Shown: positions 33,374 to 42,850, counted from the stretch's first letter. The stretch is 64,000 bases of DNA from Cellulosimicrobium cellulans (GCF_016921195.1 NZ_JAFGYF010000001.1:930001-994000), one strand, 5' to 3'. Numbers and translations: made by a program. The notes: generated by a model not told the origin, from the letters alone.

Positions 33374-33606
33374 ACGAGCCCGAGTCGGCATCGTCCGCTC
33401 GGCCGAAGAAGCCCCAGCCCGACACGTCCTGGACGGCGATCACGCGGTTCTGGGCGCTGGTCCTGGCGGACCTGTCGGAGCTGCACGGCATCGACCTGTA
33501 CGACCCCGCCGTGCGCGACCGGCCCATGCTCGGCGTCCGAGGGCTGATCTTCGACCTGGTGCACGACCCGCGCAGCCGGCTGCACCACGCACTCCCGAGG
33601 AGGTGA
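32849..33606 (+). CDS. Tail assembly chaperone, frameshifted product (GT)
   Basis: About 252 aa made by a -1 ribosomal shift at CCCAAAA (33253-33259). Frame 0 reads CTC-CCA-AAA; after the shift it continues AGC-GCC-GCC and encodes SAADLTPEQWARFGVGEPIG onward, a well-formed domain ending at 33606, 4 bases before the tape measure start. The G/GT pair is conserved in long-tailed phages and guides tail assembly on the tape measure. Confidence 0.85.
33253..33259 (+). other. Programmed -1 frameshift slippery heptamer
   Basis: CCCAAAA matches the X-XXY-YYZ rule with codons CCA-AAA in frame 0. It lies near the end of the shared G domain, and the -1 frame is open from here to 33606. Confidence 0.85.
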
Positions 33607-33610
33607 CCCG

Positions 33611-36418
33611 GTGGCCCTTCGCGCCGGTGAGCTCGAGTTCCTGTTCAAGGCCGACACCAAGCCGGTCGAGAAGGCCGAGAAGGACGTCAAGCAGATCGGG
33701 CAGCGCATCGAGCGCAACCCCGCGAAGGTCAAGGTCGACGCCGACGTCAAGGGCGCGCTCGCCGGCATGGACCAGGTCGAGGCCGACGCGAAGAAGCTCG
33801 TCTCCCAGGACGTCGTCACCCGCATCGAGGCCGACATCTCCCAGGCCGAGCAGCAGTCCGAGAAGATCCGCAGCGAGCTCGAGTACCTCAACTCGGTCAA
33901 GGGCGAGCTCCAGGTCGACGCGGACATCCAGCGCGCCGAGGGCAAGCTCGAGCGCGTCGAGCGCACCCTCCAGGGGCTGCGCTCGGCCCGCGCCACGATG
34001 GAGGTCGACGCCGACACTGCGGCCGCCGAGTCCGAGCTCGACGACCTCGCCGACGACGCCGGCGACGCTGGCGCCGAGGGCGGGCGCAAGGCAGGCGCCG
34101 GGCTCGCCGACGGTATCGTCGCCGCGCTCGCGACCGTGCCCATCGCCGGAGCCGTCGTCGGCATCGGCGTCGCCGCCGGCAAGGCGCTCGCGGACGCCAT
34201 CCAGGACGGCCTCGGGGTCGAGCAGCGCCAGGACCGCCTCCAGGCGCTCACGGGGATCTCCGAGGGCGAGGCGGCGAAGCTCGGTCGCGCGGCCGGCGAG
34301 GCCTACGCCGACACGTTCGGCGAGTCGATCGAGTCGAACATGGACACCGCGCGCATCGCCGTCCAGCAGGGCCTCCTCGACCCGAAGGCGACGACCCGCC
34401 AGGCCCAGCAGGTGATCTCCTCCCTCGCCGGCATCGCGGACGTCCTCGACGAGGATGTCCGCCCCGTGTCGGTCGCGGTGACGCAGCTCCTGCGCACGGG
34501 GCTCGTGAAGTCTGCGGACGAGGCGTTCGACCTCCTCGCCACGGGCGCGCGCGAGGGCGTCAACGCGCAGGAGGACCTCCTCGACACGTTCACCGAGTAC
34601 CCCTCGCTCTTCCAGCGCCTCGGGCTCTCCGGTGAGGAGGCGCTCGGTCTGATCAACCAGGGCCTCGCCGCCGGCGCCCGCAACTCCGACCTCGCCGCGG
34701 ACGCGCTCAAGGAGTTCCAGATCCGCGCGACCGACGGGTCCAAAGCGTCGGCCGAGGGCTACCAGCTCATCGGCCTCAGCGCCGAGGAGATGACGGCGAA
34801 GATCGCCGCCGGCGGCGAGTCCGCGCGCGAAGGCCTTGACATCGTCCTCGACCGGCTCCGTGCCGTAGAGGACCCTGTCGCACGCAACGCCGCGGCAGTC
34901 GCCCTGTTCGGCACCCAGGCCGAGGACCTCGGCGAGGCGCTGTACGCGATGGACCTGACCAACGCGGTCGACCAGCTCAACGGCGTCGAGGGAGCGGCGC
35001 AGCGCATGTTCGACACCCTCGCGGACAACGACGCGACCAAGATCGAGGAGGCGAAGCGCAACATCGAGGTCGCCGCCGACGGCATCAAGGGAGCTCTCGC
35101 GGCCGCCTTCTCCGAGCCGATCGGCGACCTCGCCGAGTTCGTCTCGGAGAACCGCGCCGAGGTCGTCGGCTTCATGCTCGACGTCGCCAACGGCGGACTC
35201 GACATCGGTCGCGGCGTCGTTGAGGGTATGGCTGCCGGCACCGAGGCGATCGGCGACTTCGTGTCGGGCCCGATGGCAGACCTCATGGTCAGCATCGCCG
35301 ACGCGATCGACGCCGCCGACGAGTGGCTTCCCGGTGCCCAGGACAGCGCCGCCGTGCGCGACATCGCCGACGGCATGCGCGACTTCAAGGACTCGACGAC
35401 GGACGCCGCGGACGCGATGCGGACCAACCTCATCGAGAACGGGATCGACCCGGCTCAGCAGAAGCTCAACGAGTTCGGGATCCCGCAGGTCCTCCAGGCC
35501 GAGTTCCACGACGCGAGCATGCGGGCGGCGCAGTCGCTCGACCAGGTCGGGTACGCGGCCGACGGTGCGACGCAGCTCGTCGACGCGTTCACCGTGGCGC
35601 AGGACGGCACGGTCACGGCCGGCTCCGAGCTCGAGCAGCAGTTGAAGAACGCGGTCGCCGCGCTTGACGCGGAGGCCGCGGCCGGGGCCCGGGCCGGGGA
35701 GACCCAGGACTCGCTCGCGCAGAAGTACGAGACGGGCAGGCAGGCGCTGCACGCCCAACTCGTGCAGATGGGCCTCACCGAGGAGCAGGCGTGGGACCTC
35801 GTCGACTCCTACGGCGCGGTCCCGGAGAAGGTCAACACAGCGATCTCGTCGAACGCTGGCGCGGTCACGGTCGAGGTCGGTGGCCTGGCGTACAAGGTCG
35901 AGAACCTGCCGGACGGGTCGTTCACGGTGACGGCGACAGGGAACGCCTGGGACGCGGTCACGACCGTGCGTCAGCAGCTCGACCTGCTCGACGGCCGACG
36001 GATCAACGTCAACGTCCAGTACAACGCGTCAGGCGAGCAGATCACCGGGGTCGGGTACAACTCCCGGCGCATGGCGACGGGTGGTCGCGTCACGGGCGGA
36101 ATCCCCGGCCAGGACTCTGTCCCGATCCTCGCCATGCCGGACGAGTTCGTCGTGAAGGCGACGTCAGCGCGCAAGCACGCGCGCCTCCTCGAGGCCATCA
36201 ACAACGACCGCCTCCCCGGGTACGCGAACGGGGGGCAAGTGCTCGCGACCGGGCCGACACCCGCTCCGCGCGCCGTCCCCGTCGGGGGTGTCACACGTGC
36301 GGACCTGGCCGAGCTCGCGGACCGGATCGTGGCGGGCATGCTCGCCGGCGCGAACGGCGTCGTCGCCTTGCACGGTGCCGCGCAGGATCGTGCGTCGCAG
36401 TACCCCGGGAGGTGGTGA
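33611..36418 (+). CDS. Tape measure protein
   Basis: 935 aa from GTG 33611. A long helical N-terminal region (about 20-150, coiled-coil-like), a hydrophobic Gly/Ala segment (about 160-195, VPIAGAVVGIGVAAGKALAD), a second hydrophobic part and further helical regions. Tail length scales with this protein at about 1.5 angstrom per residue, so a tail near 140 nm is expected. Largest gene of the element. Confidence 0.9.
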   Translation: MALRAGELEFLFKADTKPVEKAEKDVKQIGQRIERNPAKVKVDADVKGALAGMDQVEADAKKLVSQDVVTRIEADISQAEQQSEKIRSELEYLNSVKGELQVDADIQRAEGKLERVERTLQGLRSARATMEVDADTAAAESELDDLADDAGDAGAEGGRKAGAGLADGIVAALATVPIAGAVVGIGVAAGKALADAIQDGLGVEQRQDRLQALTGISEGEAAKLGRAAGEAYADTFGESIESNMDTARIAVQQGLLDPKATTRQAQQVISSLAGIADVLDEDVRPVSVAVTQLLRTGLVKSADEAFDLLATGAREGVNAQEDLLDTFTEYPSLFQRLGLSGEEALGLINQGLAAGARNSDLAADALKEFQIRATDGSKASAEGYQLIGLSAEEMTAKIAAGGESAREGLDIVLDRLRAVEDPVARNAAAVALFGTQAEDLGEALYAMDLTNAVDQLNGVEGAAQRMFDTLADNDATKIEEAKRNIEVAADGIKGALAAAFSEPIGDLAEFVSENRAEVVGFMLDVANGGLDIGRGVVEGMAAGTEAIGDFVSGPMADLMVSIADAIDAADEWLPGAQDSAAVRDIADGMRDFKDSTTDAADAMRTNLIENGIDPAQQKLNEFGIPQVLQAEFHDASMRAAQSLDQVGYAADGATQLVDAFTVAQDGTVTAGSELEQQLKNAVAALDAEAAAGARAGETQDSLAQKYETGRQALHAQLVQMGLTEEQAWDLVDSYGAVPEKVNTAISSNAGAVTVEVGGLAYKVENLPDGSFTVTATGNAWDAVTTVRQQLDLLDGRRINVNVQYNASGEQITGVGYNSRRMATGGRVTGGIPGQDSVPILAMPDEFVVKATSARKHARLLEAINNDRLPGYANGGQVLATGPTPAPRAVPVGGVTRADLAELADRIVAGMLAGANGVVALHGAAQDRASQYPGRW

Positions 36419-37233
36419 GCGTGCCGACGAGCCCCGATGGAATCCTTGAGGCGGAGTTCGACGCGGTCCAGAACCTGGTCAGGATCACGGTGGACGGCGG
36501 CATGTGGCCGTCTCCGGTCGCGCGCCTGACGGTCACCCGGTCGTCGGCCGGTGCGCCGCAGGAACCGGTGCGCACGGCGAACAACGTGCGGAGCGCGGGC
36601 GGCTGGTGGATCGGCGTGGACGACGCGGCGCCGATGGACACGTCGTGCACGTACCTGGTGACCGGGTGGAATGCGGCCGGCGCGTTCGTCCGGACCTCCG
36701 CCGTCTCCGTGGCGACGTCGGGGGCTGCGTGGGGGCTGTGGCTCAAGGCCCCGGGGCGCCCGCAGCTCACATGCCAGGTGCCTCTCGCGCAGGTCGGGGA
36801 CGCGACGTCCCCGACGCAGGGCGGGGTGTACCAGGTGCCCGCTGGCGGGTCGATCCCGCAGTGGTCCGGCACGGACACGGACGCTCTGACGATCGTGCTC
36901 CTACCCCGCAACGACTCTGAGGTGGCGCGGCTGACCGCGCTGCTCCGGACCGAGCGCGTGCTCCTGATTCAGACGGGCGACCCGGGCGAGCCGCTCCTGC
37001 CGTCCGGGTACTACTACGTCGAAGGCGTCGGCCGGTCCAACCCGGCCCAGGTCCGCGTCGACGTGTACGGGCGGCGCACGTTCGCGCTCCAGCTCACCGC
37101 CACCAGCGCGCCCGCCGGTGAGGGGCAGGGATACACGGGCACGACCTACGAGACGGTGCGCCAGACCTACGCCACCTACCAGGACATCGTCGACGGCAAC
37201 GGGACGTACTTCGACGTGCTGCAGGGAGGCTGA
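36415..37233 (+). CDS. Distal tail-region protein
   Basis: 272 aa from GTG 36415 (GTGA overlap with the tape measure stop); GTG 36421 also possible. Beta-rich, with no enzyme motif. Position directly after the tape measure fits a distal tail (Dit) protein that caps the tube and carries the receptor-binding apparatus. Confidence 0.65.
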   Translation: MSVPTSPDGILEAEFDAVQNLVRITVDGGMWPSPVARLTVTRSSAGAPQEPVRTANNVRSAGGWWIGVDDAAPMDTSCTYLVTGWNAAGAFVRTSAVSVATSGAAWGLWLKAPGRPQLTCQVPLAQVGDATSPTQGGVYQVPAGGSIPQWSGTDTDALTIVLLPRNDSEVARLTALLRTERVLLIQTGDPGEPLLPSGYYYVEGVGRSNPAQVRVDVYGRRTFALQLTATSAPAGEGQGYTGTTYETVRQTYATYQDIVDGNGTYFDVLQGG

Positions 37234-37234
37234 C

Positions 37235-38398
37235 GTGTGGGCGGTCTCTGACGCGTACCGCGAGGCGATCGCGCGCCCTCACCAGATGATCTTTCGCGCG
37301 ACCGTGGCCAAGGGCGGTGTGCCGCTGTACGGGGGGCGGGCGCTTCCGGTGACGGGCGGGAGCGTCACGGTGTCCTCGCGCCAGCACGTGCGCCGTACCT
37401 GTGACCTGACGATCGCACCGCGTCTTCCTGGTGCGCTGTTCCGCGACGAGCCCGCGTTTCCTGCCACCCGGACCGGGGTCGAGCCGATCGGGACGGATGG
37501 GCAGGAGATCACGGTCCGCGCGGGCCTCGTCTACGCCGGCGGCCGGGTCGAGTGGGTGCCGCTCGGCGTGTTCCGCATCGACGAGGTGGTGGGCTCGCTG
37601 CTGGACCGCAGCGGGGTGCGGGCCTCGGGGGTCTCTCGGGAGGCGTGGGTGATCGACGACCGGCTCCACGTGCCGCGTACCGTGTCGGGCCCGTCCGCGG
37701 TCGCGATCATCCGGTCTCTGATCCTGGAGTCGTTCGCGGCTGCCGAGGTCGCCGTGAGCACGCGCGCCGACCGGCGCGTGGCCCCGACGGTGATCGAGCG
37801 CGACCGGTGGGCCGACGGTGTCGCGGCGCTCGCCGAGTCCATCGGGTGCGCCGTGTACGCCGACCCGACAGGCCGGTTCGTGATCGCGGACGCCCCGACG
37901 CTCGACACGGCGCCGGTGTTCCGGTTCCAAGCGGGTCCGGGCGGGGTGCTGCTGGACGCTGCCGGGCAGCAGTCTCGGGGGCCGGTGTCCAACGCGTGGG
38001 TCGTGACGGGCACGACGCCGGAGGGTTGGAACGCGCCGGTGGGTGCGGAGGTGCGGGACGTGAACCCGCGCTCACCGACCCGGTATGGCGACCCGTCGAC
38101 CGGGGCGTGGGGTCGCAAGCCGCGCTTCGTGTCGATCCCGTCGCTGACGTGGCGTGGGCAGTGCGAGACCGTCGCTCGCGCGGGGCTCGCGAGGACGACC
38201 GGGGCCGGGTCGTCTCTCAACATCTCGAGCGTTCCCCTGTACCCGCTCGAGGCGGGCGACGTGGTCGATGTCGTGACCGATCACACCCGGGTCGCGCAGT
38301 CGATCAGCCGGCACATCGTGGACGAGATCACGCTGCCGCTCGTCGCGGGCGGGGACTTCCGCGTGTCGACGCGTGACCTGGGGGAGGTGACCGAGTGA
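37235..38398 (+). CDS. DUF5047-type tail protein
   Basis: 387 aa from GTG 37235 with GGGAGG 6 bases upstream. The pattern VWAVSDAYREAIARPHQMIF and GRVEWVPLGVFRIDEV is that of DUF5047 actinophage tail proteins. It sits in the Tal/baseplate hub slot after Dit. The domain's precise function is unknown. Confidence 0.75.
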   Translation: MWAVSDAYREAIARPHQMIFRATVAKGGVPLYGGRALPVTGGSVTVSSRQHVRRTCDLTIAPRLPGALFRDEPAFPATRTGVEPIGTDGQEITVRAGLVYAGGRVEWVPLGVFRIDEVVGSLLDRSGVRASGVSREAWVIDDRLHVPRTVSGPSAVAIIRSLILESFAAAEVAVSTRADRRVAPTVIERDRWADGVAALAESIGCAVYADPTGRFVIADAPTLDTAPVFRFQAGPGGVLLDAAGQQSRGPVSNAWVVTGTTPEGWNAPVGAEVRDVNPRSPTRYGDPSTGAWGRKPRFVSIPSLTWRGQCETVARAGLARTTGAGSSLNISSVPLYPLEAGDVVDVVTDHTRVAQSISRHIVDEITLPLVAGGDFRVSTRDLGEVTE

Positions 38399-39204
38399 CG
38401 TCTCCTCCCGCGGTGGCCCGCATGATCGACCAGGCGCGCCAACCGATGCCGCGCCTGGGGTTCGTGACCGCGGTCGCCGCGACCGCGGTCACGGTCCGGT
38501 TCGCCGACGGGTCCACGACCCCGTCCCTGCAGTACGCGACCGCCTACGTCCCGACCGTCGGGGACCAGGTGCTGGTCATCCCGACGACGTCCGCGTGGGT
38601 CGTGACGGGCAAGGTCTCGGCGGCCCCGTCCCTCGTGCCGGACGAGGAGATCGTCGTCGCGTCGACGTCGGGCTGGTTCCTGGACCGTCGCGTGAACTTC
38701 GGCCCGGAACCTCGGGATTGGACGCGGTACGACAACCCGGGCCCGATCACAGGGTGGGCGCAGGGTCGGCAGATCATGCCGATCGGGTCGACCGAGGAGA
38801 TCGTCGCCCAGCAGATGATCGACCACGCCACGATCGGGTACTACGGGTCGCTGGCATCGCGGGTGCCGTCCGGGTCGACCATCACCGGGGTCTCGCTCCT
38901 GTGGCGCCGCGTCGGCACCGGGGCGCCCGAGCCGCCTCTGTCCTCGCCCGTGCTGTACGGGCACTCCTACACCACCGGGTCCCCGCCGCCGGTCGCGACG
39001 CCGGCGTTCCCGTTCGGACCGTACCGGTACCCGCCCGTCGCGATGGGCGAGACGGCCCGCCTCGCGCTGCCGGCCGCGCTCATCACCGCCTGGCTCGCCG
39101 GAACCGTCACCGGGATCGCGATCTGGTCCGACGCCCCGGCGGACGCGTTCAACGCCGACGCGCGCCCGGCCGACCTGGCCATCACCTACACCCCACCCGC
39201 CTAG
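38395..39204 (+). CDS. Minor tail protein with OB-like N-terminus
   Basis: 269 aa, GTG overlapping the upstream stop by 4 bases. Residues about 20-75 look like the OB-fold start of gp5/hub-type proteins (VTAVAATAVTVRFADGS then VGDQVLVIPTTSAWVVTG). The rest is beta-rich and Pro-rich. Baseplate or fibre part. Confidence 0.6.
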   Translation: MTSPPAVARMIDQARQPMPRLGFVTAVAATAVTVRFADGSTTPSLQYATAYVPTVGDQVLVIPTTSAWVVTGKVSAAPSLVPDEEIVVASTSGWFLDRRVNFGPEPRDWTRYDNPGPITGWAQGRQIMPIGSTEEIVAQQMIDHATIGYYGSLASRVPSGSTITGVSLLWRRVGTGAPEPPLSSPVLYGHSYTTGSPPPVATPAFPFGPYRYPPVAMGETARLALPAALITAWLAGTVTGIAIWSDAPADAFNADARPADLAITYTPPA

Positions 39205-39212
39205 GAGGCCGC

Positions 39213-39437
39213 GTGGACGACATCGCAGGGGGCGACGAGCAGGTGCTCGTCGATGACACGACACCGGTCCCGGTACCGCAGGAGCCGATTCCCGTGGACC
39301 CCACCACCCCGCCCTCGGACGTGATCCGTGCCCTCGGATACGACCCCGAGCTCATCCAGTCCCTGGTGATCACCGCGACGCACGTCGTCGCGGTCGCCGC
39401 GGACTACCCCGAGCCACAGACCCTCGAGGAGGCCTGA
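39213..39437 (+). CDS. Small tail-region protein
   Basis: 74 aa from GTG 39213 with CTAGGAGG upstream. Pro/Asp/Val-rich first 35 residues, then a short helical part. Common as an unknown between tail genes. Confidence 0.6.
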   Translation: MDDIAGGDEQVLVDDTTPVPVPQEPIPVDPTTPPSDVIRALGYDPELIQSLVITATHVVAVAADYPEPQTLEEA

Positions 39438-39438
39438 C

Positions 39439-39957
39439 ATGCCCACGCCCGACACCATCCAGGGCATCGACCTGCCGACCTACGACGACCCGCCAGGCGT
39501 CCCCGACGACCTCTCGCTCATCTGGTACGCGATGATCAGCCGCGGCGTGCCCCGCTTCTCCAACGGCGCCCAGCGCGACGCCGCCTACCCGTCCCCGACC
39601 GCCGGGCAGCTGTGCGCGGTCGCCGGGGCGCTGCAGCTCTTCAACGGCACCGCCTGGACGCGCATCCAGAACCCGCTGCCGCGCCAGAGCGGCCAGTTCT
39701 TCATCGCCCAGGTGTCCAACGCCACGACGAACGCGGCCGGGGATGCGTCGATCACCATCAACGGCGGCGGTTTTGGCACCTCCCTGGGCGCGGTCTGGTT
39801 CCAGGACACCCACACCTCGATGTCCCTCGGCGCGATGACGTTCCGGTGGAACGCGTCCGCGTCCTCGGCCTCCACGGTCGCCTACCGCGTCTTCGGGACC
39901 AGCGGGCCCCTCGCGAACTTTGCCCACCGTGTGTCCCTGCTGATGGTCGGTGAGTGA
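39439..39957 (+). CDS. Tail fibre-like protein
   Basis: 172 aa. The N-terminus (NGAQRDAAYPSPTAGQLC and LQLFNGTAWTRI) is a pattern found in phage fibres and minor tail proteins. The C-terminal 90 residues are beta-rich with Ser/Thr/Gly. A receptor-binding role is possible. Confidence 0.65.
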   Translation: MPTPDTIQGIDLPTYDDPPGVPDDLSLIWYAMISRGVPRFSNGAQRDAAYPSPTAGQLCAVAGALQLFNGTAWTRIQNPLPRQSGQFFIAQVSNATTNAAGDASITINGGGFGTSLGAVWFQDTHTSMSLGAMTFRWNASASSASTVAYRVFGTSGPLANFAHRVSLLMVGE

Positions 39958-40312
39958 GCCGATGCCGCTCATGACCGATGCCGGGATCCCCGACCTCGCC
40001 GACGTCGTGACCTGGCCTCAGGCCGTGGTCGCCGTCGTGGTCGTCTTCGCGCTGCTGATGTGGCCGAGCGTCGTCACGATGGTCAGCTCGCACCGCACGA
40101 GCAAGCGCCTCAAGAACGTCGAAGCGAAGGCCGAAGTCACCGCGCACGAGGTCCGACCCAACTCGGGCAAGTCCCTCGCGGACGCCGTGAACCGGATCGA
40201 GTCCGGCCTCGCGCAACACCTCAGCGACGCGACCGAGCACAACGCGAAGGTCGACGCGCGCCTCGACCGTCTCGAACGCCGCGGCTGGCTCGCCCGCCTG
40301 CTCGGCCTCTGA
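39950..40312 (+). CDS. Single-TM protein, holin-like or tail-associated
   Basis: 120 aa, GTG start overlapping the upstream gene by 8 bases. One hydrophobic helix (about residues 22-46, PQAVVAVVVVFALLMW) and a coiled-coil-like C-terminus (SLADAVNRIESGLAQHLSDA) resemble DUF2746-type phage proteins near lysis genes. It may act in lysis timing. Confidence 0.6.
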   Translation: MSEPMPLMTDAGIPDLADVVTWPQAVVAVVVVFALLMWPSVVTMVSSHRTSKRLKNVEAKAEVTAHEVRPNSGKSLADAVNRIESGLAQHLSDATEHNAKVDARLDRLERRGWLARLLGL

Positions 40313-40323
40313 CCCACCACCCA

Positions 40324-40361
40324 GACGGCCCGGACCGGACTACTCCCCGGCCCGGGCCGTC
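40324..40361 (+). terminator. Hairpin between tail and lysis genes
   Basis: GACGGCCCGG pairs with CCGGGCCGTC across an 18-base loop. No T-run follows, so it may be a processing or attenuation hairpin before the lysis genes. Confidence 0.4.
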
Positions 40362-40384
40362 GCCATGCCCGAAGGAGGACACCC

Positions 40385-40519
40385 GTGAGCACCGATCCCA
40401 GCACCGAGCGTGACGACCTCGACTGGTCGCGCGAGCGGGACGGGCGCATGCGCGACGCCGCGACCGCGGACGACGCCGTGCCCACCCGCCCCTACGACCC
40501 CGACCAGGACGACGACTGA
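40385..40519 (+). CDS. Small acidic protein before endolysin
   Basis: 44 aa from GTG 40385 with GAAGGAGG upstream; its TGA overlaps the ATG of the endolysin (TGATG). It is mostly Asp/Arg. No motif; a possible lysis-cassette helper. Confidence 0.6.
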   Translation: MSTDPSTERDDLDWSRERDGRMRDAATADDAVPTRPYDPDQDDD

Positions 40520-41361
40520 TGCCCCGCATCACCCGCCTGCCCGCAGCGCTCGCCGCGCGCGGGCTCACGGTCGAGCTCGTCGACGGCTGGGAGGTCCGCG
40601 GCAGCGCGGACTTCGACCCCCAGGGCGCGGTCTGCCACTGGACCGCCGGCGCGCGCACCGGGGACCGGCCCTCGCTCAAGGTCGTGCGCGACGGCCGTCC
40701 CAAGCTTCCCGGCCCGCTCGCGAACGTGCTCCTCGCCCGCTCCGGCGTCGCGGTCGTCGTGGCCGCCGGGCGCGCGAACCACGCCGGCGAGGGCGGCTGG
40801 CGCGGCCTGACCGGGAACCGGTCCGTCTGGGGCACCGAGGCCGAGTCCGCCGGCGACGGCGACTGGACCGACGCCCAGCGGTGGGCCTACCCGCGCATCA
40901 ACGCCGCGTACTGCGACCTGTCCGGCTTTGGCCCCGACATGGTGTGCGGCCACAACGAGTGGGCTCCCAACCGAAAGATCGACATCCGCGACTGGGACAT
41001 GGCGCACATGCGTCGCGAGGTCACGGACCTACTCACCGGAGGTGGCTTCCTCATGGCCCTCAGCGAGCAGAAGCAGCAGGAGATGTACGACCGGATCATG
41101 GGCGCGCTGCCGGGCAAGGAGAACGGCCGCGCGAGGTACCCGCGCGTGCTCGACGTCGGCGACGGCGCCGAGATCGTGAAGAACCTCGGCTACGTGCGCG
41201 ACCAGCTCGCGGGCTTCACCCAGACCGCGATCACCAACGCGGTCCAGGCCCTGCCCGGGACCGACCCCGACACGATCGCCGCCGCGATCACCGCGGCAGC
41301 GGACAAGGCGTTCGCCGGCTTGACCGGCACCCTCACCTTCGACAACCGGGAGATCTCGTGA
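40519..41361 (+). CDS. Endolysin, N-acetylmuramoyl-L-alanine amidase type
   Basis: 280 aa. The amidase_2-like domain (about 1-180) shows the zinc pattern: H in AVCHWTAGA, H in CGHNEWAPNRKIDI plus its Asp, and GANHAGEGGW-like RANHAGEGGW. The C-terminal 90 residues have a helical region that may bind the cell wall. It has no signal peptide, so release depends on a holin, encoded next. It cleaves the peptide from the glycan strand of peptidoglycan. Confidence 0.85.
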   Translation: MPRITRLPAALAARGLTVELVDGWEVRGSADFDPQGAVCHWTAGARTGDRPSLKVVRDGRPKLPGPLANVLLARSGVAVVVAAGRANHAGEGGWRGLTGNRSVWGTEAESAGDGDWTDAQRWAYPRINAAYCDLSGFGPDMVCGHNEWAPNRKIDIRDWDMAHMRREVTDLLTGGGFLMALSEQKQQEMYDRIMGALPGKENGRARYPRVLDVGDGAEIVKNLGYVRDQLAGFTQTAITNAVQALPGTDPDTIAAAITAAADKAFAGLTGTLTFDNREIS

Positions 41362-41756
41362 CCACCACCCCCACACAGCAGGAGTACCCCGGCCGCGCGT
41401 CCTGGCGCACCGCGGTGCAGAACGTCGTTTCCTTCGTGCTCGTGCTTGGGATCGTCGCCCCGCTCGTAGCGGCGATCCTGCATGAGGAGCTCGGCGGCTA
41501 CCTGCCCGAGGCGTGGCTCGCGTGGGTCGTCGCCGCGGCTGCGGTCATTGCCGCTGTCTCCGCAGCCCTGGCCCGGATCATGGCGATCCCGCCCGTCGAT
41601 GCCTGGCTGCGTCACCTCGGCCTGTCCTCCACCCCGACCCTCGCGGTGCCGGACGACGACGGCGTCCACACCATCACCTCTCTGACCCCCGACGAACGTG
41701 CCATGGTGAACGACCTGCGCGCGCTCGACGGCCGCGACGAGTTCCCGCCCTCCTGA
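41358..41756 (+). CDS. Holin
   Basis: 132 aa, GTG overlapping the endolysin stop by 4 bases. Two TM helices (about residues 22-44 and 52-78) and a charged C-terminal tail fit phage holins; the position after the amidase supports it. It would form inner-membrane pores at lysis time. Confidence 0.75.
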   Translation: MTTTPTQQEYPGRASWRTAVQNVVSFVLVLGIVAPLVAAILHEELGGYLPEAWLAWVVAAAAVIAAVSAALARIMAIPPVDAWLRHLGLSSTPTLAVPDDDGVHTITSLTPDERAMVNDLRALDGRDEFPPS

Positions 41757-41775
41757 CCGACCGTCCAGGTACGAC

Positions 41776-41813
41776 GAAGCGCCCCGCTCTCCTTCGGGAG
41801 GGCGGGGCGCTTC
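41776..41813. terminator. Bidirectional terminator-like hairpin after holin
   Basis: GAAGCGCCCCGC pairs with GCGGGGCGCTTC across a short loop. It lies between the rightward holin and the leftward Excalibur gene, so it can end both transcripts. T-run is weak. Confidence 0.7.
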
Positions 41814-41831
41814 GCGGCGTTGTAGCGCGGG

Positions 41832-42758
41832 TCAGCGGAAGTAGCTCTCGCAGGCGATGCCGTCGCCGTCGCCGTCGAGCCCGAAGACGTCACCGTAGGC
41901 GGGGTAGTAGTAGTTGAACTCGGCCTGCGCCGCGGCCTGGCTCGGGTAGTCCTTGCAGTCCTTGTCTGCCGGGCGGGCGGGGACGTTCTTCACGGTCGGG
42001 TTGGGGCGGCCCATGGCGGACCACTCGGCGTAGTTGATCGCCCGGTTGAGCCCGGGCCCGGCGTAGTAGATCGTCGAGGACCCGTAGTTGCGGTACACCT
42101 GGTCACCGGTGACCCGGTTGACGACCTTCGGGGTGGGGAAGCCCTCGGCCTGCCACTCGTTGTACCCCAGGCGGTAGCCCTGACCGGCCGACAGGTTCGT
42201 CATACGCACGATCGTGGAGTCCCACGAGTACTTGATGAAGCCCTCGTTCCACCGGTCGACATAGGGCTTGAACCCGGTGTTCTGCCACTCGTTGTACGTG
42301 AGCTTGTGGTTCACCCCACCGTTGGGCTCCTCGATCAGGATCTCAGCCGAGGTGCCCCACTTGTACACGTAGGAGCCCTCGATCCAGCCGGCGTTACGCG
42401 GCGCGGGCTTCCCAGCGCGCTGCCAGTCGGCATACCCGAGCTCGTCCCACAGCCACAGATTCGGGTCGGCCGGGTCGAAGAACGTCACCGCGTGGATCGT
42501 GGGCGCCCAGGAGTACTTCACAAAGTCCGTCGGCGCCGCCTTCGGCGTCGGGAAGCCCTCTGCGGCCCACTCGTCGTAGGTCATCGGGTAGATACCCCCG
42601 ACCGTGGAGTCGACCTTCCAGATCTCCCCGGAGTACTTCGTCAGGTAGTTCCCGTCCGGGATCCACTGTGCGCTCGCCGGAGCCGCGGCACCGACCGCGA
42701 CCGTCAGTCCCAGCGCCGCCGCGGCGACCGCCGCGGATGCCTGCTGCCACTTCTTCAT
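41832..42758 (-). CDS. Secreted repeat protein with Excalibur calcium-binding domain
   Basis: 308 aa from ATG 42758 (GAAAGG 8 bases upstream); ATG 42764 also possible. Signal peptide with basic start and a hydrophobic core, ending ASA near residue 29. Five repeats of about 40 residues follow, each with an aromatic start (KYSW-like) and a YxEW end. Residues about 265-308 form an Excalibur domain: DCKDYPSQAAAQA then DGDGDGIACE. It is leftward, opposite to the late genes, so it is likely expressed in lysogens. Confidence 0.85.
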   Translation of the reverse strand: MKKWQQASAAVAAAALGLTVAVGAAAPASAQWIPDGNYLTKYSGEIWKVDSTVGGIYPMTYDEWAAEGFPTPKAAPTDFVKYSWAPTIHAVTFFDPADPNLWLWDELGYADWQRAGKPAPRNAGWIEGSYVYKWGTSAEILIEEPNGGVNHKLTYNEWQNTGFKPYVDRWNEGFIKYSWDSTIVRMTNLSAGQGYRLGYNEWQAEGFPTPKVVNRVTGDQVYRNYGSSTIYYAGPGLNRAINYAEWSAMGRPNPTVKNVPARPADKDCKDYPSQAAAQAEFNYYYPAYGDVFGLDGDGDGIACESYFR

Positions 42759-42850
42759 GTGCATGACCTTTCGTGCGGGTGGAACCGCTCCCCCCGCCGC
42801 CCGCAGCATCCACGGACCCAACCTGGTACGCCAGTACCTGAGATCAACCT

